64,000 bases of DNA from Symsagittifera roscoffensis (lineage: Eukaryota; Xenacoelomorpha; Acoela; Convolutidae): contig NC_087066.1 in NCBI RefSeq assembly GCF_963678635.1, positions 34,167,301 through 34,231,300 of the forward strand, written 5' to 3'. Shown one piece after another: positions 19,730 through 30,825 of this stretch (within the stretch, counting starts at the first letter, position 1; each line of letters begins with the position of its first letter). The translations under genes were made by a program, and so were the position numbers. Below the pieces are notes generated by a model. That model worked only from the letters and a program-made list of their open reading frames with translations, was not told the DNA's origin and made no database searches.

Positions 19730-22555
19730 ATGAATGTAAGAAGTCTCATAAATCTCGAACGACGAATGAAGTTTGCAAATGCTATAGCAACATCAAACTA
19801 TGACATAATATGTCTCTGCGAGACTTGGTTAAATGAAAACATTGCATCATCTGAACTAATGCTAAATGAATACAGTATTTATAGATCAGAACGACAAACA
19901 GCCAAAGATCAAAATTTGCATGGTGGAGTACTAATAGCAGTGAAACAAACACTTTCATCTAAATTATTGCCAAATAAGCAACCTGAATGTTGTTTAACTT
20001 GCAGCATCCAAATAAACGATAAGCGAATTATTGTCTGCTGTTTTTACAATCCACCTTCGAGCAGCAAATATCGCTATTGTCTAGGCGATTTCGCAAATAT
20101 TAAATGAAATCGAGAAATCAAATCAATCAACTGCAACAATTATTTGCGGAGATATAAATTTTCCAAATGCAAACTGGATTGACTATAGTAGCAAGGAAAA
20201 TGAAGAAAACTCAATAATTGAACTAATCGAGCAACATCAGTTCGAGCAGGCAATAGATTTTCCAACTTGTGGAAAAAACACCCTAGACATTACATTATTC
20301 AAAAATTGTCACATTCATGCGACTCCTGACGAAAATTTCTCAAAAATTTACTATTGCTCCGACCACAAAGCAATCAGCATTCTAATTGAATGTCCTCACC
20401 ATGAGGTAAAAGTCGCTATTGAAAACTTTCGAAGCTTCGGTAGCGTGGACTATAACGTAATCAAGAAATCAATACTAAGTGAGCCTTTCTCACCAGTATG
20501 TCACACAAACATCAACAGAATGTGCGAGGAACTTTACGACTATTTGGAAAATTTGGTAAACCAACATGTGCCTAGAAGAACGAGACGTCGCCAATCACTT
20601 CCGCCATGGGTTACGCCAAGTACCTCAAACCTCATGAACAAACTGCGAACACAAACTAGAATATACAAATTGAAACCTACAAGCTACCGCAGAAATCTCA
20701 TTCAATCTCTAAATAAAATGGTGGAAGAAGCAGCAGAGGAAGATAGAGTAAACTATCAGGAAAATTTGATGTCCACTCGTACTCGTAACACACATTTAAT
20801 TTTCAAACACTTTAAGAGTCTGAAAAAATCAGAAACTCTCCCAAAGACTATGATCAAGGACGAAATAGCTGTTACTAAAGCCAAAGAAAAAGTGAACTTT
20901 TTGAATGAATATTTTCACTCTGTCTTTTCGCCCAAATCAAGCTTCAACCTCAGTGATATGAAGTGCGAAAACACGATATTGAGTAACTTCAGTATCTCAA
21001 AAACATATTTGAACCAAATTATAACAGACCAAATTATAACATAACAAAATCGCGGGGCCCAGATGGATTCCCACCAATTTTCTTCCAGCGAACGGCCAGA
21101 GAAATGACCACAGTTTTGCATTGCGTTTTTAAAAACATCAAGAGGGTAAGGAAAATACCAGATAAATGGAAAGTTGCGGCTGTGTCGCCTATTTACAAGA
21201 AAGGTGACAAACGACTAATGGAAAACTACCGGCCGGTGTCACTCCTAAATATCATGAGTAAACTCCTGGAAAAATGCATGTATCCAGCGTTGTATGACCA
21301 TTTCATTAAATTTCTCACAAGAAGTCAGCACGGTTTTGTTAAAAACCGTTCAGTTGTTACAAACATGTTATCTTTCTTGAAAGAAATCTACGAAGCTATT
21401 GACAAGAACGCTGAAAACCATGTGATCGCATTCTATACCGACTTCTCTAAGGCATTCGACAAAGTCCCACATTATGAACTACTAAAGAAAATGAGCAACA
21501 TTGGAGTTGGAGGCTGTTTCCTTGAAATAATCGCAGACTATCTCAGCAACAGGAAACAATTTGTTCGTGCCGACAATTTCTCATCAGAAACTTTAGAAAT
21601 TACAAGTGGCGTACCACAAGGATCGTTGATTGGTCCATTATTTTTCTGTATCTTCATAAATGATCTTCCCGAAGTATTGAAATTTAGTGACCCATTTATC
21701 TTTGCAGACGACCTAAAATTACTAGCAGTGAATGTAGACACAAAGGACATCCAGCAGGACCTAAAAACCGTTGAAAACTGGGTAGACAAAAACAAGATGA
21801 GTCTGGCACTGGACAAATGTTTTAAAGTCGAATTTAGAGGAAATCAACACGAATTCCTTCTTTGTGAAACAGCAGTGGAAAGCTCGAATGTGATAAAGGA
21901 TCTAGGAATACATGTGTCTAAACATTTAACATGGACAACCCATATTGACTCAAGAATGTCGAAAGCGAATAAAACGTTCTATTGCATCCGCAGAAACTTA
22001 GAATTCAAAGTCAAAATGCGCATAAAACTTGGTCTGTACAAATCCTTAATACTTCTTGTTCTAACGTATGGTCTAATTATTTGCAATATCTCGAGAAGCG
22101 ACTTAGGGAGATTAGAAAGGTTCCAAAAGAAAGTCTTAAAATGGATCACGGGAAACGATTCTGACTATACAGAGCAGCTGAGATTGTTAAACATCCTGCC
22201 TCTTGCGTTGTTTCTCCAGCTGAACGAGTTACTGATGATGGCGAAATTCATGCATGAAGAAAACGATCACATTATGCTCCCAGCAAAAATTGAAAATCCA
22301 GGAAGAACGAAAGAAATGTTCAACCTAAACAAGACCAGAACTGAAAAAGCTAGAGGAGAGTTTACATTCAGGACGTGCCGTCTAATAAACCGACTAAATC
22401 AGAAAATTGAATTTCGAGAAATGCGAGGCTTAAAGCGAAGATTGATACAGACGATGTGGAAGTTTTTCGACGATCAATTCTCAGAACAAAACAAGTGCAC
22501 ATGGGTCCTCTTCTGTGACTGCAACATGTGCCGAAATAACTGGACAAAATTTTGA
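19730..22555 (+). pseudogene. LINE A ORF2 endonuclease and reverse transcriptase, two frameshifts
   Basis: The endonuclease motifs are NVRSL, CLCETWL, GDINFPN, LDITL and SDHKAI in order. The frame breaks near 20100. A second break near 21040 is caused by a tandem duplication of accaaattataaca. The RT (21104-22555) is intact, with RPVSLLN, FYTDFSKAFDKVP, SGVPQGS and the catalytic FADD. The C terminus carries CTWVLFCDCNMC, a possible zinc knuckle shared with the other LINEs here. It makes and inserts cDNA by target-primed reverse transcription. Confidence 0.85.
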
Positions 22556-22599
22556 GAACTTTGGGGATATCATCCCATCAGTATCCTACTGAAAATTCA

Positions 22600-22623
22600 C
22601 AACAACAACAACAACAACAACAA
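22600..22623 (+). repeat. (CAA)n LINE tail
   Basis: Eight CAA units about 45 nt after the ORF2 stop end LINE A, in place of a poly(A) tail. The related element at 27765 ends with the same trinucleotide. Confidence 0.85.
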
Positions 22624-22854
22624 TAACGCAAGCATTTGCTTGTGTAAGCACATTTTGGACAAATTACGTTGAAATTGTAGTTCCGGCAACTCGTCCCGCT
22701 CATTTAATCAAAATGAACATTAGACCGAGCTTTTTCCTTCAATTTGAGCAACTACAAACAAGATTTAAAAAAAAACAGTCACAAAGAGTTTTTATGGGTT
22801 CTAAATTCAAACTGAAAACCATAAAGTTTTCACATCTTAGTTCCTTTGAAACGT

Positions 22855-23580
22855 TTTAAAATGACATGACAAAACGTCACATCTTGGAAATTAAAAGCAT
22901 TCGAGCAGTCGCATTTGGACGCAAAATTTGCGACTCCTGGGAGTACTCTCACAGTACCCAACTAAAGGGTTAGGGATTTCAAATTTAGCAAAACTTCAAA
23001 TAGAAAAGAAAACTAACATGATTTGACCAGCAAAACTCGGAATCAAGATCTGCAACACTTGAAAGTATTCAGACTGCACCCAACTACAGGGTTTTTACAG
23101 TATTCTGAACTCCTGTGAGTATTCTGATAGCCCCCAACTACAGAGTTGGGATTTCAAATTTTGAAGAAAAAAACATTTGATTTTTCTGAAAACTACTAAG
23201 ATTTGAGCAGTCCTATTTGGGGTGCAAGATTCGCAACTTCTGAGAGTACTCTGATAGCCCCCAACTACAAAGTTCAGAATTTCAAATTTAGAAGAAAAAA
23301 TAAACATGAATTTTCTGTAATTTTTTTGAAAAAATCACAAAAAACGTCATATCTCAATAATACAAGGACTTGATCAGTCATTTTTTGAGGCAAAATTCGC
23401 AACTCCACGGACTAACCTAGCAGAGCCTCACTATAGACATAAGAATTTCAGATTTTGTGAAATTTTTTATAACTAATTTCTTTGAACAATTTTTAAAAAA
23501 ACAAACGTGTCATCTCAGAAACTAAGAGCGTTGGAGCAGTGAGCAGTCGCAGTTTGGCGCAAGATTTGCAACTCACGCAA
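22855..23580 (+). repeat. satellite array related to the Helitron-like elements
   Basis: Four to five diverged ~165-bp units with the same core as in 7613-8857 and 14096-15527 (aacgtcatatctc, then ttgcaactcctgagagtact, then ctacagggttgggaatttc). Neither Helitron-like terminus is visible, so it is a fragment or an independently amplified array. Confidence 0.65.
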
Positions 23581-23837
23581 AAAAAAAACGAAAATATACA
23601 AATCTAGAAAATACAAACAGAAGTAAATCAAAACACTAAGAGAAATTACAATGTAAATTACTCATAGCAAGACTTACTCATAGTAGGGCGACAAAACAAA
23701 GCAGACAATTTTTTTAAACTGAATATTTCCCAGTTGGAAAAAAAACAGGTCCCGGTCAGATCCATCCCACGACCTTTGCCGTATCAGGCAAATTTGTTAC
23801 CGAAGGGGGCTGGCAACGGTAAGATTTTGAAGTGGGT

Positions 23838-23925
23838 ATCTCTAGAGATGAGTCCTGTAGAAAAAATTATTAACGGGAAAAGTCTAGTACCCGATTGCAA
23901 TACCATTGCTATCGCAAGGGCAATC
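23838..23925 (+). repeat. dispersed hairpin repeat, copy 2
   Basis: Contains cgggaaaagtctagtacccg and attgctatcgcaaggg, the same core as 2757-2842 and 25983-26066. Part of it is spanned by a 133-codon ORF (23734-24135) that I take to be chance, since it runs through the repeat. Confidence 0.5.
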
Positions 23926-24942
23926 ACTCAGAGAAACCAAATCCGAAAAAAAAGTTTTGAAAAAATCGTAATATGGGCAATTGATGAAGTCCTCGAAGGC
24001 TTCGAGGAAGAAGTCAGTGTATGTCACATTCAGAAAACTGTGGTACAAAACTCCAAAACAGAAGCGAAACAGAGCCTTGCAAAATTTACGATGCGATACA
24101 TCATTAGCGGACAGAAAATAAGACAAAGCCAGTAAGTCAAAGCCTTATTTGAAAAAAAAAGAACAAAATTTTTTTTATCTACTACGTATACCTCAAATAT
24201 TGAAATTGAGGAACATAGCCAACTGAAAGTTGGAAAAGAGTAATGAGCGCAAGGAAACACAACCGAATTGAATTTTCAAAAACCTTCAACTATTGAATTT
24301 CGAAGCAAAAAATGAATGGCCTTAAAGCTCTTTGAATTTGTAGAACAACTTATGATGGACACTTTTATGTTAAAATTAACCCAATTTGAGAAAACGAACA
24401 ATAGAAAAAACTTCCACTTCGCTGGGAAATCTGATAACTAACTTCCATTTTCGAAATCAAAAGTCGATCACGTTCTTCTTGACACTTGGAATTTTGCTGT
24501 TCGACAGTGGAGTTTGCCTTCCTTTTAACTAAAGAAATTTAACTTTAAAAAAACACAAGTCAAACCGCGAAAAATCAAAATTGAGCGTGAACAAATTTTA
24601 GGACTTTTTCCTGAAAAAAACTAAAATCAGCAAGAACTATATAAGAGTACTCACTATGTTCATTCCTCTTAAAAAAGTCCATAAAGAAATAAGCATGATA
24701 CAAAAAATTCCAACCGGTAATTTGGGTTAGACGTCCGTTCAGCCGAAAAAAATAATAATTGTGCAGTGAAAATTTTTAAGGCTCATCAGAACCACAAAAT
24801 TGGATTTAAAAAATTTTCGCCACTTTATTATTACTTAAATAACTAAATTTATTAGGATTTATTACAACGCAAACTAGCCAGTCAGGTCTGCGTCCCACCC
24901 TACCTAACCTGGGATAATGTTTCCGCACTTTCAGTCCTATTA

Positions 24943-24954
24943 CGCGCATGCGCA
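24943..24954. promoter_or_regulatory. NRF1-type site (CGCGCATGCGCA)
   Basis: An exact match to the NRF1 consensus YGCGCAYGCGCR inside a small island richer in CpG than its surroundings. NRF1 sites usually mark animal promoters, but no adjacent gene is recognised, so use in vivo is unproven. Confidence 0.35.
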
Positions 24955-25207
24955 CACTCCGGCAAATTTGAATGTATGGCAGTGCAGCTGAAAACGCTTT
25001 CGCAAGACAAACTCGCCGATCGGGCGAAATTATAATGCTCAGTCAAAACTGGACATGATTGCTTAAAAACAACAACGATTTTTTTTATTTCCCGTTTTTG
25101 GATAATTGCGAGTCGGATGCTCTTCTACTGGGTCCTAAAGGGCCCACAGAGCATCCTGCAAAACTGTCAATCTTAAATTTTCAAAAAAAAAACTATAATT
25201 TTTTTTT

Positions 25208-25241
25208 CATTTTTTGTGATATTTTATTATCACAAAAAATG
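25208..25241. repeat. perfect 13-bp inverted repeat
   Basis: CATTTTTTGTGAT and ATCACAAAAAATG flank an 8-nt AT-rich loop. Role unknown; it may be chance in AT-rich DNA or the end of a small element. Confidence 0.5.
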
Positions 25242-25982
25242 ATCAATTTTATTATCTTCTACAACAAATTTTAAACATTTGCGGCAGCTTACAATGCAAG
25301 TTATTAGTTCAAACTTTCCATCTGGCTATATATGACCTAAACTACTGAAGCTAATGTAGGACAAGTCTGAATTTTTTTTTTTTTACAAAATTCGGTTAAA
25401 CGACCAAATAAGAAAATTATAAAAGCAAAAAACTCCTTAAAAATGAACTTTTCAGCGTTTTTGCCATCAGGTCTCACACATTGCCCCACGGGAAAATCGT
25501 TTTTTAACTCAGAATCCATTATTTTTAGATTACAAAATTTTTCATTTTTCAAACCTTAGATGACCATCTTAAAAAAAAGAAATTTTTAATTTTCGCGAAA
25601 GCAAAAAAAATATGCCACAGTTTAAAGCATCATACCACATCAAAATAGGCACTATTGGAAAGTTCTTATTGACCAATGCCGAAAAATTTACTGATATCTA
25701 CTTCATTAAACACACAAATTTTCTCATTTATTGAAAGCGGCACTATTAGGCCTATGAATCAAAATAAAATAGGCCGAAATTAAATCGAGAAGACAACAAT
25801 TTTGAAAAATGAAATTAAAAAAAGCAAGTTGAATTAACTAAAAAAAACGTATGAGAAATTTTCGATGGGACGGATAATCATAAAGCTAACATGCTCAAAA
25901 AATTTCTGTTGCAGTTTCCAACAGAGAGACGATTGCTGCAGTTCAGAGTGCAACGTGAAAAAAAATGGAGATTTGAATTTCG

Positions 25983-26066
25983 AAATCATCCTGTGGACAA
26001 AGTTGTTTACGGGGGAAAAAGACTAGTACACGATAGCAAAACCCTTGCTTACAGCAAGGGTAATTA
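25983..26066 (+). repeat. dispersed hairpin repeat, copy 3
   Basis: Ends in CCCTTGCT-TAC-AGCAAGGG, a perfect 8-bp stem. A partial fourth copy follows at about 26205-26270. The stem is kept here and partly in copy 2 although the loop varies. Confidence 0.55.
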
Positions 26067-27276
26067 AAGAAACAGAGAAATAAAACAAGATCCGACCAAG
26101 ACTTGAACACACAAGCTAAGTGTGCAAAGGCTACATGAAGGATCCAAGAAATTGTTAAGTTCAATAACCATGCAAGTTCGTTCCTCGCAGATTTGTAAAA
26201 ACGTTGTTTACGGGAATAGTCTAGTTCCCAATAACAAGACACTTGCTATGACAAAACACTTGCTCTCTAACACGGCCAAAACTCCATAAGTTGTCAACCG
26301 AAATCCATGCTTTGGAAATGAGCCGACAAAAATTAAGCAGACAAACTATTCTAATTGAGGCTATTCTATTGTCCCCAGAAAAACTTTATAAAATCTAAGG
26401 TATAACAACAAGGCTAGCACAAACATGAAGGACAAAAATTATAATGAAATAAAATCAATTTCTACACAGGTGAAGCTTAGCTTAGCGCCACTTGCGATAC
26501 AGAGCTAAATGACTATGATAAAATCTAACGGAAAAAAATAAACTGAAAAACTTAAACTTAGTTTTTGTCTAGAACTTTCCACAAAATCCAAAAATATTTG
26601 AAAAAATACCTGCACCATGAAAAACTTTACAAGGAATTTTTGAAATGCTTACACGAAGCCGAATTTCGAAAAAAAAATACCTTTCTGCGGAACTAAGCCG
26701 ACGAATTATAACCAGACAAACAATCTGAATTGGCCAAAATTTCAGTTTGCAAAAAAATAGGTTTCAAGTGGAATCGAACTGCCGGCCTAAGTCGTCACAA
26801 GCATGGTGTTATAGCAAGTTTGAGGAAAGCTGAACCTTCGAAAAATTCGGGTTACGGGAAATAAACTGACCAAAATAATCAAACGGACGATACTCGGAAA
26901 AAAACTCTAGCTTGCAAGCAAAAATCTGATCTCGGCAGGATTCGATTCATAAGTTTTGGTCGTCGTGAGCAACTGCGTTATGTCTGTGCAAGCTGTCTCG
27001 GATGGTTAATTGAATTTTTGAAATTTGCATAACTTGAGTAATTTAATCAAGAATTTTTTTTTACTTAAACAAAAAACTTAATGAAATTAGTCAATTCATG
27101 CATAATTTATTCGTTTTCTTGGTAACTTTTGACGATTCTAACATTTGCTTTATATCGATACTCAGTATAAACTAATATAAGTCAATATTTTTCTGTTTTT
27201 CTGCTCTTGGACCCATTCTGTACTTAGATCATTCTCCTTATTGCTCCACCTCCATTTCGCAAAAATGTTTATTCCT

Positions 27277-27764
27277 CCGCCTGCATTAAAACTTACGTGA
27301 AAGTGGAGGTTAAACTTTTTGTCATGTAAATTTCAAAAGAAAACCTGGATAACACTGATGAAATCCAAAAAATCAGAGGACAGTAGTAACATAGAAAGAT
27401 TTATAAATGACTACCTAAGCTGCTGTCATCAAAATAATAATCTGCCACTCCATTTTGTCGCTGGTTGTTACGCATCCCATCTGGAATAAAGATTCTCAAA
27501 AATAAACTGGCTCAAATTAACTCAACAAATTTTTATTGGTCGACGTGATGAGAAACACCATGTGATACAGCTTTATGGGCACCAGCCTAACTAATCTTAC
27601 TTAGCTTTTGACTATATGCAAATAAGAGTCACATAGCTGAGTCTCGGATCCACCAGACAACGTAAAAACAATTAAAAAACGGGGCTAAAAATTATTATTA
27701 AAATTATTTTTGTAACAGTTACATATCGGATCCATTAGAGATGGATTGGTCGACGTTTAGCCTA
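27277..27764 (+). mobile_element. BC-family LINE, 5' end (left piece of a split copy)
   Basis: Collinear with 60390-60868, starting attaaaacttacgtgaaa and ending tttagcctaattgttg. The copy resumes at 54704 with tgataaacttatta. A LINE A-like element, itself carrying the giant LTR element, sits between. The piece includes a conserved short reading frame (FINDYLSCC, LPLH-VAGCYASHLE) also present at 60432-60695, here with stops. It is the 5' region upstream of that family's PHD ORF. Confidence 0.8.
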
Positions 27765-29084
27765 ATTGTTGTTGTTGTTGTTGGGGATTCACAGCACTGC
27801 TGTTGGGATTCTTGGTCCCGGCGTCTTCTGCACGTGATACAATCACAGAATAATTGCCACGTGCACGTTGTCATTTCTGAAAATCTCTCGTTTACAAATT
27901 TCCACATCGTGTTTAAAATTCTCGTCTTGAGGCCGATTCGTTTATCAAAATGAATATATGGTTCTAATCGATTTACAATCCTACTGGTTCTGAAAACAAA
28001 TTCGTTTCTCGCTTTTTCCGTTCTCACTTTTCGCATCTCAAAAATTTCTGTATTTCTAGCCCGTGTGGTTCGCCTGTTTAACACTATTTCATTTCGTTCA
28101 TTAGAATCAAGACTGGCAAGAAGTAAGATTTTATTTAGCTGGATGAACATGGGCAGGGGTAAAATGTTTAGCAAGCGTAGTTCGTTGATTATTATTATTT
28201 GGTGTAGTGCTTGAACAAACAGTACACTCCCGTTTTATTTCCAGTGATCCACCGGATTACTTTTTTTTGAAATCGCTCCAACTGCAATTGATCCCCCCTC
28301 GATATATGTGTACATGAGAGTCCGTATATTAACACTGGGAGTATTAGTGACTTATACAGGCCTAACTTTACAAACGTATTTATCTTTGCTGATAGGTTTC
28401 TTCTCAGGAGGTACAGTACTTGGTTTGCCTTCTTTTATCTTGTTTCAATGTGTACCTTCCAACTTAAATCGCCCGACAAAAAAATTCCCAGATCTTTCAC
28501 AACCATCGATGTTCCAAGCACTACACCAAAAAGCATAGAGTTAGCGTCTCCGCCCCTAAAACTTACTTTTGCACATTTATCTAGTGCTAAATCCATTTTG
28601 TTTTCAGTTACCCACTGCTGAATTTTGTCCAGATCTTCTTGAATTTCAATTGATGTTTTTTTGATGGAAAGTAGTTTAAGATCATCCGCAAAAATATATG
28701 GTTCAGAGAATTTGAGTACTTCAGGTAGGTCGTTAATAAAAATGCAAAAGAGCAGTGGACCTAAAAGTGATCCTTGGGGAACACCACTAGTGACTTCTAA
28801 AACTTTTGAGCTGATATTGTCTACTCGTACAAACTGTTTCCTGTTTTTCAAATAGTCATAGAGTACCTCTAACATGCAGCCTCCTATTCCTATAAGTGCA
28901 ACTTTCTTAAGTAGATCAAAATGCGGAACTTTATCAAAGGCTTTTGCAAAGTCAGTGTAGACTGCTACAATTTCTGCGTTTGAGTCATTGTCAAGCGCTT
29001 CATATATTTCTTTTAGGAAAGAGAGCATGTTTGTCAAAACTGATCTACCTTTAGTAAAACCGTGTTGATGTTTCGTCAAATACC
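27765..29084 (-). pseudogene. LINE A-like element, 3' part (RT C-half and tail)
   Basis: Minus strand: YLTKHQHGFTKGRSVLTNML, VYTDFAKAFDKVPH, SGVPQGSLLGP, FADD, then after frameshifts (about 28200-28440) the C terminus with CTWQLFCDCITC and a (CAA)n tail at 27765-27783. It is clearly related to LINE A but a different subfamily. The 5' part resumes at 53665. The 3-base sequence ACC at 29082-29084 is repeated right after the giant element. Confidence 0.9.
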
Positions 29085-30005
29085 TGTAACATTCGCCCGG
29101 AAGATACATATCGACGGATAACAAAACTAAGTCTTAAGACGACTGGCTAGCGTCTAAACAGAGCTTTGCATGTTTTTCACCGTCTCTACCAAGCCAGTAC
29201 TTTTCGGTGGTCTTTCCTACATCAGGCTGACAAAAACGTTACTGTTCTCCGGCTTCGACCAGAACGCTCAAATTAACTGAATTACATGCAAAATTAGTGA
29301 GCTCATGGCTGGGTCTCTGTATCCCCAGACCACGAGGTCACTCCTAAAAACAGGGCTACTACTTATTATATTACTATTGTTTTTGTTCAGTAGATAAAAA
29401 TCATCATCTCCATCGAAGATGGATCAACCCTTCCCCCCCTACTTCTAGCTCCTCATTCTTGTCAAAACGAATTAAGATCTTAATTAAATTCAAGTCAGGA
29501 CATGACGGATGCTAAAATTCAATATGAGTTCATAAAAGTCCACGTCCCGAGACCCTTCCGGATTCTTGAATCCGGTGAATCAAGCTTCTTAATATCCAGT
29601 TCACAATAACTCGGAAGGCTGGGTTTTACCCTTCACCGTTGTTCGCAACGGCCTTGCAACTATTGTAACAGCACAATAGTTGCAACTCGGAACGTCCTCT
29701 GCTGTTCGGTAGTTCGTTGTTGTTTTTTAGTCTCGATTTTTGTACTGTTCGTAATCGCAGATAAAAGTTGTTCTGTTTCTTTCTGCTATTTTAGCTAAAA
29801 TGGCCGTCTCTGACGTTTCTCAGAAATATGACGTCATAATTCGAATTTTTAAAAATTAGAATTCCAGAATCTTCTAGCCTTCACCGTTTGGCTAATCGTT
29901 CAAATAACGTCCTTATCCGTTCTAAATCGCCAATCCGGAAGGTTCACTGCTAAAATCCTGAATTCTGCAGAGACTGCATTTTGGCCATTCTGGTCGAATG
30001 TCACA
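29085..30005 (-). repeat. 3' LTR of the giant element
   Basis: 921 bp, the same length as the 5' LTR, with one mismatch seen on line-by-line comparison. Ends are TG...CA with an 11-bp imperfect terminal inverted repeat (TGTRACATTCG). Contains a TGACGTCA palindrome (29829-29836), a 14-bp palindrome (29788-29801) and two adjacent perfect hairpins (29636-29651, 29654-29685). Confidence 0.97.
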
Positions 30006-30018
30006 TACTCCCCGGACA
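30006..30018 (-). promoter_or_regulatory. polypurine tract candidate
   Basis: Immediately upstream of the 3' LTR in element sense lies TGTCCGGGGAGTA. The purine run GGGGAG next to the LTR is where plus-strand DNA synthesis should be primed. The same 12-mer, with at most one change, occurs four times inside the Pol gene. Confidence 0.6.
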
Positions 30019-30825
30019 GTCCGGTCAATGTCCTCATTGAATCGCGCAATGTTCTAAATGGTTACAGTGTCATCGAACAGAATTTACAAAATGCACGAAA
30101 TTACTTTTACCTACGTCACATCGACTCACTGCAGAATATAAATGGCATCATACTACATCACTATAGCCTTCAAATTCTTTCATTAATCTGCACATTGAGG
30201 ATATGACTTAAGATAAAACACATTTTCTGACTTCCAGTGTCAATATCCCGATTGAAACTTTTTCTCCTAGATTTAAAAGGTGTTGGCTTGCAGGACAGTC
30301 CTGCCAACCAACAAGCTAAAATTATCCTACTATGCTCCTTCCCTTCGGAAATCTTGCTTGTTTATTGTCCTGAATATTAAAACTAAGAAACTTTGTGGTT
30401 AGAAAGAACAATGCAACAACCTCCCTCCTCAAGAAGTTACTCAAGTTTTTCATGTCACCACAAAGTGATCAGTCTTCCTAAGTGATTAAAAACAATCATG
30501 CAGGCTGGAATATTTAAATATACTCTTCCCTCAAGCCTTTCTAAATAAATAATAAGTGAGTGTCTCTAAAGCCACTTCAACTAAAACCAAAATGCAAATT
30601 TATAAATGCAACAATTTCCAAACTCAACTTAAATGTTTCAGTTTTCAATTACAACTTGGTTGCTTGGTTTCTCACTTGAGTTTTTCACACACATAAAACA
30701 ATTCTGAGTTTTAACTTTTCTTCATCATCCCTTTGTTCTCTTCTTTTTTCGTCGTTTAGAAGTTCTAAAACTTCTAAATTCTTCTAATTTTCTTTCTTGT
30801 TGCCTCTTGTTTTCTCGACCATTCA
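30019..30825 (-). other. 3' untranslated region of the giant element
   Basis: About 0.8 kb between the stop of the 2981-aa ORF and the PPT. No ORF or repeat I can name; AT-richer than the coding part. It presumably holds 3' cis signals. Confidence 0.55.

Larger units (their letters stand above)
18757..22627 (+). mobile_element. CR1/Jockey-like LINE (LINE A), nearly complete
   Basis: A non-LTR retrotransposon with ORF1 (PHD finger, coiled coil, RNA-binding-like domain), ORF2 (apurinic-type endonuclease plus RT) and a (CAA)n tail. It has several frameshifts, so this copy is dead but young. A relative sits on the minus strand at 27765-29084 and 53665-54703. If the SGNH-like ORF belongs to it, the element starts near 17950. 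Confidence 0.85.
23581..27276. other. gene-free stretch of dispersed repeats
   Basis: No gene supported. It includes two hairpin-repeat copies, tRNA-like B-box fragments near 26085, 26775 and 26945 (minus strand), a diverged relative of the sequence around the 11.6-12.6 kb foldback (24360-24650), a small GC-richer island (24890-25020) and a 13-bp perfect inverted repeat (25208-25241). Confidence 0.55.

Noticed and set aside
22855-23580. CRISPR-like array
   Set aside because: The repeat units are contiguous and diverged with no unique spacers, and the genome is animal.
23734-24135. 133-codon plus-strand ORF
   Set aside because: It runs through a dispersed hairpin repeat and has no motif; the open frame is most likely chance.
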